A stretch of 22,504 nt of DNA, taken from assembly GCA_902478885.1 (NCBI GenBank), contig CABSMS010000027.1:1-22504 (forward strand), given 5' to 3'. Below the pieces are notes generated by a model, which was not told the DNA's origin, did not search any database, and saw nothing but the letters and a program-made list of their open reading frames with translations. The stretch comes from an uncultured Collinsella sp. (GTDB lineage: Bacteria; Actinomycetota; Coriobacteriia; Coriobacteriales; Coriobacteriaceae). Both the position numbers and the translations under genes were made by a program. Of this stretch, positions 7,063 to 12,816 are shown in pieces. Every line of letters starts with the position of its first letter. Position 1 is the stretch's first letter.

Positions 7063-7944
7063 TTAAAGGATCTCGATCTCAAAGCCGCGGGTGACGGTCT
7101 CTCCCGGCTTGGCCACCAGGCAGCCGCGCTTGTGCTCCAGGATATCGTCCTCGTCGGAGCAGGTGGACAGACCACCCCACGGTTCAACAGCCACAAAGTC
7201 GCCCTCGGGCTTGCTCCACACAATCAGGTACGGCATATCGGGGAACGTCAGGCGCACGCCCTTGTCCTCGGTTTTCTTGGTCAGCGTAACCACGCGGCTC
7301 TCGAGCACGTCGAAGATGGTCTCCGCGAAGTCAAAGAGTTCATGGGTAAGCGGCAGGTTCTGGCCGATCATGGGGTTCTTGCTGCGATGCTCAACATCAA
7401 TCAAGCCCGTCGAGGGAACGGCAGTGCAGAGCTCGGTGGCCTCACGCTGCTCAAAACGGAGCTCATAATCGTCATATGACTCGCCCTCGTCGAGCGGGCA
7501 CTTAAAGCCGGGGTGGCCGCCCACAAAGAACGGCATGTCCTCGGTGCCCTCATTGGTCACCTCGTACGACACGGCCACCTTTTCCGAATCGATCGTGTAA
7601 CGAGCAACGATCTTAAACGGATACGGGTACTGCTCGAGCAACTCGGCATGGCCGGCAGAGCTTAAGCTCAGCGCAACCATGTTGTCACTCTGCTCCTCGA
7701 GCTTCCACTCCTGCTTGCGCGCAAAGCCGTGGCGGGCGAGCTTTACCTCGCGGCCGCCCATGGTCGTTGCGTGACCGTCACGAAGGCCACCGCAGATCGG
7801 GAAACAAATGGGCGCCTGCCCCGACCAGACCGCCGGATCACCCTGCCACAGGTACTCACGGCCGTTGGCCGCAATAGAAGTGAACGACCCGCCAGCCGTG
7901 CTCAGTGCCACGCGAACAGAACCGTTATCAAGAACAAACTCCAT
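7063..7944 (-). CDS. lacX: Aldose 1-epimerase-family protein, LacX-like
   Basis: The 293-residue product belongs to the galactose mutarotase-like superfamily. Recognisable segments are ICFPICGGLRDG near residues 47-58, the conserved HPGFKCPL in the middle (the family's substrate-contacting histidine), and VEPWGGLSTCSDE near the C-terminus with an acidic residue in the catalytic region. It has no signal peptide, so it is cytoplasmic. ATG 7944 follows GGAAGG at good spacing. Lactococcal lac operons carry a similar gene, lacX, beside lacABCD; placement between lacB and lacC here matches that role, perhaps interconverting anomers of galactose or of a phosphorylated sugar. The exact substrate cannot be read from the sequence. 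Confidence 0.82.
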   Translation of the reverse strand: MEFVLDNGSVRVALSTAGGSFTSIAANGREYLWQGDPAVWSGQAPICFPICGGLRDGHATTMGGREVKLARHGFARKQEWKLEEQSDNMVALSLSSAGHAELLEQYPYPFKIVARYTIDSEKVAVSYEVTNEGTEDMPFFVGGHPGFKCPLDEGESYDDYELRFEQREATELCTAVPSTGLIDVEHRSKNPMIGQNLPLTHELFDFAETIFDVLESRVVTLTKKTEDKGVRLTFPDMPYLIVWSKPEGDFVAVEPWGGLSTCSDEDDILEHKRGCLVAKPGETVTRGFEIEIL

Positions 7945-8176
7945 AGGAGCCTTCCCTTTCTTACGACAGCCCGCCAAGTCAATAGGGCTGATAGAAAACC
8001 GGCCCGCGCCCCCTCACAGAAACGCGAGCCGTCAATTGAAAAGCTGCAGAATGCCGGGTACCGCCAAGAGCGAAGCACTCAAGCCAAGCAAGCAAACGTG
8101 TTATCGGAGCAGCTCGCCGTACCAGAACGCTTCGCAACAACAGCGGCGACCCCACAGGCACCCCCAACGTCAGCGA

Positions 8177-8277
8177 GCGGCGCTCAGGTGCCCCAGGTCG
8201 CCGCGAAAGAGGAGCGACGCGTACTTCATGTACGCGAGCGACGGTTTGAGCGGCGAGATGGGGTGCCTGAGCGCCGC
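8177..8277. repeat. Large nested palindrome in the lacB-lacX gap
   Basis: Arms 8177-8204 and 8250-8277 are complementary at 24 of 28 positions, and two of the four remaining pairs are G-U. The loop holds a second perfect hairpin, CGCGTAC-TTCAT-GTACGCG (8218-8236). The whole 377-bp gap 7945-8321 has no credible gene; besides this element it holds only the hairpin beside the lacB stop. The nested layout resembles a REP/BIME-type or small palindromic mobile element, or an mRNA-processing structure. Confidence 0.75.
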
Positions 8278-8291
8278 GCAGCGTCGACCGG

Positions 8292-8315
8292 TCCGGCGTT
8301 CGGCAGAACGCCGGA
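8292..8315. repeat. Hairpin just after the lacB stop codon
   Basis: CCGGCGTTC (8293-8301) pairs perfectly with GAACGCCGG (8306-8314) around GGCA, with one further T-A pair. It starts six bases past the lacB stop on the reverse strand and lacks a U tract, like the hairpin after lacC. It may protect the upstream mRNA or lower expression of lacX-lacC. Confidence 0.65.
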
Positions 8316-8321
8316 ACCTAA

Positions 8322-8846
8322 TTAGTCGTGATACTCGCCGCGGTCCCACTTCTCCAGGAACTCGTCAAAGAAGTGCGGGTCAGCCTGAGCCTCGGCGTCG
8401 GCCTTGTTGCAGGCATCGATCTTGGCGATCAGGGCATCGTGCTCGGGGGTCTTCTCGTAGGGCTCCTCCAGGAAGGCAAGCATAATGTCGGCCATCAGGA
8501 ACTCGCCGGTGATCTTGCCGCCAAAGCCCACGATGTTGGCGTTGAGCTCGCGACGGGCATACAGGGCAGAGGTCATGTCGCGGACCAGGGCGCAGCGGGC
8601 GCCGGGAACCTTGTTGACAGCGTTGGTGATGCCGATGCCGGTACCGCACAGGGCCACGCCAAAGTCGGCCTTGCCGCTGGCAACAGCCTCGCCCACGGCC
8701 TTACCGTAGATGGGATAGTGCGTACGGGTGTGGCTGTAGGTGCCGCAGTCGAGCACCTTGTAGCCAGCCTGCTCCAGGCGGTCGGCCAGATAGATCTTCT
8801 CGTCCGTAACGATATGGTCGCAACCGATTGCGATGGTCTTCTTCAT
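8322..8846 (-). CDS. lacB: Galactose-6-phosphate isomerase subunit B
   Basis: The 174-residue protein belongs to the RpiB/LacAB isomerase family and matches the usual LacB length (about 171). With LacA it converts galactose-6-phosphate to tagatose-6-phosphate. The N-terminal IAIGCDHIV, the loop LDCGTYSHTRTHYPIYGKAV and the motif ALCGTGIGITNAVNKVPG are visible; Cys67 aligns with the catalytic cysteine of RpiB, so LacB supplies this part of the active site. AAAGGA precedes the start codon. It lies 63 bp after lacA in the same operon. Confidence 0.94.
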   Translation of the reverse strand: MKKTIAIGCDHIVTDEKIYLADRLEQAGYKVLDCGTYSHTRTHYPIYGKAVGEAVASGKADFGVALCGTGIGITNAVNKVPGARCALVRDMTSALYARRELNANIVGFGGKITGEFLMADIMLAFLEEPYEKTPEHDALIAKIDACNKADAEAQADPHFFDEFLEKWDRGEYHD

Positions 8847-8909
8847 CAGAACGTCCTTTCGTCTGAATTCACAAGTTGAGGTAGAAGTTCGAGTTCTCGG
8901 TGGCTCTCG

Positions 8910-9338
8910 TTAGGCCATCTTGTTGAGCATGTCGACACGGATCTGGTGACGGCCGCCGGCGTACTGGGCGCGCAGGAACTCGCGGGCGATCTTCTTGGCG
9001 ACCTCGATGCCCACAACGCCCGGGCCCATGGTGACCATGCGCGAGCCGTTGTGCTCGCGGGTCATGTAGGCGGAACGCTCGTCGGAAATGTTGGCGACGA
9101 CCATGCCCTTGATCTTGACGGCGGCCATATAGGAGCCGACGCCGTACTTATCGAATGCGAAGCCCTGGGAATCCTTGTGCTCCAGCAGGTCCTTGGCAAC
9201 GGCGGTCGCGGAATCGACAAAGTCCGCGGCAGGGGTCTCGGAATAGTCGACGACCTCGTGACCGTCGGCGATGAGCATCTCCTTGATGGACTCCTTCATC
9301 GACATACCGTCGGCATCGGAAGCGATTACAACCCTCAT
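8910..9338 (-). CDS. lacA: Galactose-6-phosphate isomerase subunit A
   Basis: The 142-residue protein is the standard length for LacA, the partner of LacB in the heteromeric galactose-6-phosphate isomerase. It keeps the RpiB-like fold signature (VVIASDADGMSMKESIKEMLIADGHEVVDY) and the C-terminal GGRHQIRVDMLNKMA. The catalytic-cysteine loop is replaced by FDKYGVGSYMAAVKIKGMVVANISDE, as expected for LacA. The start has a near-perfect AAGGAGG five bases upstream. It is the first gene of the operon, and a cluster of GAACA elements (9433-9516) lies 95-180 bp before it. Confidence 0.94.
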   Translation of the reverse strand: MRVVIASDADGMSMKESIKEMLIADGHEVVDYSETPAADFVDSATAVAKDLLEHKDSQGFAFDKYGVGSYMAAVKIKGMVVANISDERSAYMTREHNGSRMVTMGPGVVGIEVAKKIAREFLRAQYAGGRHQIRVDMLNKMA

Positions 9339-9432
9339 GACATCCTCCTTGAGAGATACGCAGGTGCGTAGTTTCTGTTTGGAAGTGTTGAATCGCGTTC
9401 AGGTCCGGGCATCTGAATGTGCGGTTCTTCAC

Positions 9433-9516
9433 TGTTCATGTTTATTTGAACACATTCGAACAGTAACTGCAACAACTATTTGTTTATCTTTGTTCTTTTT
9501 TGAACAAATACCGTTC
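9433..9516 (-). promoter_or_regulatory. GAACA-element cluster upstream of lacA
   Basis: The cluster contains TGTTCA (9433-9438), TGAACA (9447-9452) and CGAACA (9457-9462), the last two separated by four bases. It also has a perfect inverted pair TTTGTTC-T6-GAACAAA (9489-9508) overlapping GAACAAATACCGTTC (9502-9516). TGAACA-N4-CGAACA also occurs at 11408-11423. Repeated GAACA units of this kind resemble DeoR-family operators, but no such regulator is in the window. The rest of the 307-bp gap 9339-9645 holds the terminator below and no gene. Confidence 0.6.
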
Positions 9517-9569
9517 TCAGATGATTGCTGACCGTTTGGACCAGGCGCGGACGTAGCGACCATGTGTTC

Positions 9570-9611
9570 AACAAACAAAAGGGCGGCCGAGAACTCGTCT
9601 CGGCCGCCCTT
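9570..9611 (-). terminator. Intrinsic terminator of the membrane-protein gene
   Basis: A perfect 14-bp stem (9579-9592 with 9598-9611) around a 5-base loop is followed on the reverse strand by TTGTTTGTTG. It lies 34 bp after the stop codon at 9646 and separates that gene from lacA. Confidence 0.88.
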
Positions 9612-9645
9612 CTTACGGTTGATCTTCCAAGGATCGCTTTGCCGC

Positions 9646-10677
9646 CTACTCAGACTGCCCGCTCTTCTTGGCATGTCTGGACGGAGCGCTCAAGAAACGA
9701 CCCGTCAGATAGTTCGCGGGACCGGAGATATCGATCCCCAGCAGCACGTGTCCTAGCCATAGGAACGCCACGAGCACCAGTAGAGGAATCGCACACGAGG
9801 TCACGATCATCACGATGACGCCTTCGATCAGATCGGTCACCTGATGCACGATCTCATCGGTCATCTGCTTGGCGCCGCTGGTCACCGACGTAACAAGGCT
9901 CGAGGCCCCGTCAGTCAACTGCTCGAGCACGTTTTTGGACTCCTTGGCCTCGGATTTTTTCTTGTTCGATTTTGAGCTGGTCTCACCTGACTTGTCCGTG
10001 GCATCAGCCGTCTTTGCGGCATCGCTCGCCTTTTGCTCAGCTTGCTCAATACTTACGCGATACGTTTCATCGACCTTCTGCGACACCCATACGCTCGCGG
10101 GCACGAGCGCCATGCCGATCACGGCAACCACCAGCACGCGTGTCGCCACACGGCGCAGAACAGCGCTCGTGCTCCAGCGCCCGTGAATGCCGAGCGACAC
10201 CGCAAAGAGCACCAACGCAGACGGGATTAAGATGCCCAGGCCAACCGACCACAAAATCGTGAGCAAATATTTCTCTAGGTATAGCACGGCAAGCACGATA
10301 CCAAGGTTGCCTGAAAGCTGTGCGAGCTGCTCGGCAACCGGCGTTCCCGTATCACCAGGCAGCGCGGTAATGCCCGCAGATAGAGCAACGCATGAAGCCG
10401 TGAGCGCCAAAACGTTGCCTTTCTTTTGGTCGATAACCTCGATGGTGGAGTCCCAAGTTTTGGTATCGGCGAAATGCGGACGAGCTACAAAGCCCGACAG
10501 CAACGCCAGCACCACGAGCGTAACGATGATACCGATCTGCAGCTTTTTGTTTGCGCACACGACATCGGACAGGCTGGGCTGCAGCTCGGTTACCGTCGTG
10601 TGCTCGGTTATCTGGACAGGACGCCCATGAACTATCTCGTGCGCGCCTCTTTTTTGTATTGACCCGTTATCCGGCAT
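9646..10677 (-). CDS. Multi-pass membrane protein of unknown function
   Basis: I do not recognise the family of this 343-residue product. After a polar N-terminus of about 45 residues there are hydrophobic segments at about 45-65 (IGIIVTLVVLALLSGFVA), 88-107, 125-165 (long enough for two helices) and 175-198. A highly charged Lys/Ser/Glu/Ala stretch of about 50 residues (KSGETSSKSNKKKSEAKESK) follows, then an amphipathic region (about 255-285), another transmembrane segment near 288-315, and a basic C-terminal tail. No enzymatic motif is visible. The start is well supported by GAGGAGGT six bases upstream. It has its own terminator and is separated from lacF by another, so it is probably monocistronic. 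A link to lactose uptake is only positional. Confidence 0.8.
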   Translation of the reverse strand: MPDNGSIQKRGAHEIVHGRPVQITEHTTVTELQPSLSDVVCANKKLQIGIIVTLVVLALLSGFVARPHFADTKTWDSTIEVIDQKKGNVLALTASCVALSAGITALPGDTGTPVAEQLAQLSGNLGIVLAVLYLEKYLLTILWSVGLGILIPSALVLFAVSLGIHGRWSTSAVLRRVATRVLVVAVIGMALVPASVWVSQKVDETYRVSIEQAEQKASDAAKTADATDKSGETSSKSNKKKSEAKESKNVLEQLTDGASSLVTSVTSGAKQMTDEIVHQVTDLIEGVIVMIVTSCAIPLLVLVAFLWLGHVLLGIDISGPANYLTGRFLSAPSRHAKKSGQSE

Positions 10678-10770
10678 TTGGATACCTCCTCATTCCGGCG
10701 TTTAATGCGAAAGAAAGTATACCCACCGAGCAAAAATCGAACGGGAGGACCAACGGAGCGCACCAAGACT

Positions 10771-10809
10771 GTCCCCAATGACCAGTCGTTTAAGAACGTC
10801 CCCAATGAC
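10771..10809 (+). repeat. Two copies of GTCCCCAATGAC
   Basis: GTCCCCAATGAC occurs at 10771-10782 and 10798-10809, 27 bp apart, in the 224-bp gap between lacF and the membrane-protein gene. Besides the lacF terminator, this is the only structure seen there. The pair looks like a small dispersed intergenic repeat of this lineage (inference). Confidence 0.6.
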
Positions 10810-10841
10810 TATCTCGGGATGAGTTGCGGGGAGGAGGACAG

Positions 10842-10874
10842 AAAAAGCCCTGTCGCGGGTGCGGCAGGGCTTTT
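10842..10874 (-). terminator. Intrinsic terminator of lacF
   Basis: AAAAGCCCTG (10843-10852) pairs perfectly with CAGGGCTTTT (10865-10874). On the reverse strand the stem ends in a run of five T, 28 bp after the lacF stop codon. Confidence 0.9.
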
Positions 10875-10901
10875 GGAAGGGAACTTGGTTGTGAGGGCTC
10901 G

Positions 10902-11240
10902 TTAGGCGAGCTTGGCCTCGAGCTCAGCGATGCGCTTGTAGGCATCGATGGTAAAGCGGGCCTGCTTCTCCAGGATCATAGTGGTCATGAGAGTGTCCTG
11001 AGCGTGAGCCATGATGAAGGTCATCTCCATCTCGCCACCGCCGGCCTCCTGCGAAAGCAGCTTGGTCTGCGTGTCGTGGGCGCCGATAAGTGCATCGCTG
11101 GCATCCTTGTGCAGCTGTTCGGCCTTCTCAAAGTCACCCTCGCGAGCAGCATCGAGCGCTGCAAGCAGATCGGTCTGGGCGTCACCTGCGTATGCGACAA
11201 TCTCGAATCCAACCATCGAGATTTCTTCTTTGGTTGCCAT
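10902..11240 (-). CDS. lacF: PTS lactose-type EIIA component
   Basis: The 112-residue protein has the length and all-helical character of lactose/cellobiose-family EIIA. It accepts phosphate from HPr on His79 in TFIMAHAQDTLMT and passes it to the EIIB cysteine; Asp82 in the same motif corresponds to the conserved metal-binding aspartate of the trimer. AAGGA precedes the ATG at 11240. It is the only EIIA gene in the window, while both permease genes lack one, so it probably serves both. It is monocistronic, with a terminator at 10842, and its 214-bp leader carries GAACA/GAACGGT elements. Cellobiose or chitobiose EIIA proteins look alike, so specificity rests on context. Confidence 0.92.
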   Translation of the reverse strand: MATKEEISMVGFEIVAYAGDAQTDLLAALDAAREGDFEKAEQLHKDASDALIGAHDTQTKLLSQEAGGGEMEMTFIMAHAQDTLMTTMILEKQARFTIDAYKRIAELEAKLA

Positions 11241-11337
11241 ATTGCGTTCCTTTCACATATGAACCAATGGAGAGCATCGCGTCCGGGCATACGCGCTGCG
11301 TTGTGTATGACAGAAACAATAACATTCAAACAAAAAA

Positions 11338-11423
11338 GAACAGCGCAAAACGTGATTTCGAGCTATGAACGGTCGCTTTTCGCCCGTGAACGGTTTTTAA
11401 ACCAATCTGAACAATATCGAACA
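11338..11423 (-). promoter_or_regulatory. GAAC-element cluster upstream of lacF
   Basis: The leader contains GAACA (11338-11342), two direct TGAACGGT octamers (11366-11373 and 11387-11394, 21 bp apart), and TGAACA-ATAT-CGAACA (11408-11423). The last matches the lacA-upstream motif in both half-sites and in spacing, which suggests coordinated control of lacF and lacABXC. The gap 11241-11454 holds no gene. Confidence 0.6.
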
Positions 11424-11454
11424 CAATTAGCGGCAACCCAAACAGACCTGCGCC

Positions 11455-12459
11455 CTAGCGTACATCGCGCACCGTATCGCCCTCGACGAGCACGCCCGGA
11501 AACAGCATGTGCTCCACACCGGGCGCAACGCCCTCGGCGCCGGCAATCTTGTCGACCGCCCACATGCCGACGCGCTTGTTGTCAAAGCGCACCGTGGTCA
11601 GGCGACGGTCGGGCACGATATCGCCCAGGCTGTCATCAACACCCACCACACTCACGTCCTCGGGCACGCGCTTTCCGCGCGACTCGAGCCCGCGAATGCA
11701 GCCGTAGGCCATGGCGTCGTTGGAAGCATAAATGGCCGTACAGGTCGGATCATCCGCCAGGGCCTGACCTGCGGCATATCCGCTCTGCGCCGTCCAATCG
11801 CCACGGATAAGTCGCGGTGGCTCAATGCCATGCGCGCGCAATGTCTCGCGCCAGCCTTCCTCGCGCCGCATGCCCGAAAGCGAGCGCTCGGGACACGAGA
11901 TAAAGTGCACGGTCTTGTGCCCCCGCTCCAGCAAGTACTCGACCACCTGGCGCGAGCAATCGAACTGGTCGTTATCGACCGTTGAACAGAGCGGGTGCTC
12001 CAACATCGTAACGAGCACCGTCTGCATGCCGGGCAGCGGCTCAAAAGTGCCAAAGTCTGCCGGCATGCGATTCATGATCACAACCATACCGTCCACTGGC
12101 AGTGCGCTCATGCGCGACGATGCGCTCTCGAGGGTATACGGATGCCCGTCTACTTTAGTGAGGGTGATGGCATAGCCGTGCTTATCGGCCGCGGCGGCAA
12201 AGCCCTCCATACGGTCGAGATTGCCGGTGCCGGTAATGTTGAACATGGCGACGCCGACGGTCTTAAACTTACCGCGGCGCAGCGATCGACCGGCAAAATT
12301 GGGGCGATACCCCAGCTCGCGCATGGCGGCACGCACGCGCTCCTTGGTCTCGGGGCGCACGCTGGGCGAATCGTGCACGGTGCGCGAGACCGTCTGCTCC
12401 GAGACGCCCGCGAGGCGCGCTACGTCTTTGACGGATACCGATTTTTTAACAGCGGCCAT
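11455..12459 (-). CDS. LacI/GalR-family transcriptional regulator B, presumed regulator of lacE1-lacG1
   Basis: The 334-residue repressor has an N-terminal helix-turn-helix (VKDVARLAGVSEQTVSRTV), a hinge with AGRSLRRG, and an effector domain with PVDGMVVIMNRM, STVDNDQF, IYASNDAMAYG and PEDVSVVGVDDS. The recognition helix carries Glu-Gln where regulator A has Gln-Gln and C has Arg-Gln. The ATG at 12459 has only a weak purine-rich site (GAAAG) upstream, which suits low regulator levels. It is divergent from lacE1, and two CG-centred operators lie between them. The inducer is probably a product of beta-galactoside uptake, which cannot be read from sequence. No terminator is obvious between its stop and lacF. 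Confidence 0.92.
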   Translation of the reverse strand: MAAVKKSVSVKDVARLAGVSEQTVSRTVHDSPSVRPETKERVRAAMRELGYRPNFAGRSLRRGKFKTVGVAMFNITGTGNLDRMEGFAAAADKHGYAITLTKVDGHPYTLESASSRMSALPVDGMVVIMNRMPADFGTFEPLPGMQTVLVTMLEHPLCSTVDNDQFDCSRQVVEYLLERGHKTVHFISCPERSLSGMRREEGWRETLRAHGIEPPRLIRGDWTAQSGYAAGQALADDPTCTAIYASNDAMAYGCIRGLESRGKRVPEDVSVVGVDDSLGDIVPDRRLTTVRFDNKRVGMWAVDKIAGAEGVAPGVEHMLFPGVLVEGDTVRDVR

Positions 12460-12571
12460 AGGTCGATCTTTCTATGTCAACGATGCCATTGGTGGCACCT
12501 TGCGCAGTCATTTTTAACGCCTTCAAGTATATCCAACGCCTCCCCCACCATACGCTCACCACCCAAAACCT

Positions 12572-12604
12572 ACCGTTCACCGACATTTTTGCTTCCCCGA
12601 ACGG
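12572..12604. promoter_or_regulatory. ACCGTTCA / CCGAACGG element
   Basis: ACCGTTCA (12572-12579) and CCGAACGG (12597-12604) form an inverted pair about 25 bp apart in the divergent lacI B-lacE1 gap. The same octamer appears as TGAACGGT twice before lacF and as ACCGTTCA at 22330-22337. Functional assignment is speculative. Confidence 0.4.
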
Positions 12605-12619
12605 CTTTTGTCGCCCAAA

Positions 12620-12633
12620 TGTTAACGTTGCCA
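12620..12633 (+). promoter_or_regulatory. LacI-type operator (TGTTAACGTTGCCA)
   Basis: This CG-centred imperfect palindrome has half-sites TGTTAA and TGGCAA and AT flanks (AAATG...CATTG). It shares the TGTTAA half with the galKT operators but has a different second half. Apart from the sites listed, the 357-bp gap 12460-12816 holds no gene. Confidence 0.72.
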
Positions 12634-12739
12634 TTGTGCAAACACAGAGCCACCGGGCGGCTCAAACGTTTACGCGCAAGGAATCGACGGTCCACAGGCA
12701 CAGGGGCCATCGGTTCGCGTCTTATTTTGTGTCGCAAAA

Positions 12740-12753
12740 TGGCAACGTCAACA
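12740..12753 (-). promoter_or_regulatory. LacI-type operator (TGGCAACGTCAACA), lacE1 proximal
   Basis: On the reverse strand this reads TGTTGACGTTGCCA, differing by one base from the operator at 12620-12633. It is flanked by AAAA and TTTT, extending the symmetry. It lies 63 bp before the lacE1 start, and the two operator centres are 120 bp apart in opposite orientation. Confidence 0.72.
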
Positions 12754-12816
12754 TTTTGGCAACCAAACGTCAAAAGCTACCATCGTTGCCAACCCACCGA
12801 CTCTTAGGAGCTTTGC

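Noticed and set aside
8025..8035. Promoter for lacX-lacC from a TTGACG-like -35 in the gap
   Set aside because: No acceptable -10 sequence lies at 16-18 bp spacing on the reverse strand, so no internal promoter is called.
7729..8325. 198-codon forward ORF over the start of lacX and the lacB-lacX gap
   Set aside because: It overlaps lacX antisense and runs through the nested palindrome; basic, low-complexity translation and no ribosome site.
10824..11810. 328-codon forward ORF spanning lacF, its leader and the lacI B 3' end
   Set aside because: It crosses a terminator, two genes in antisense and a control region; Arg/Pro-rich translation typical of a non-coding frame.
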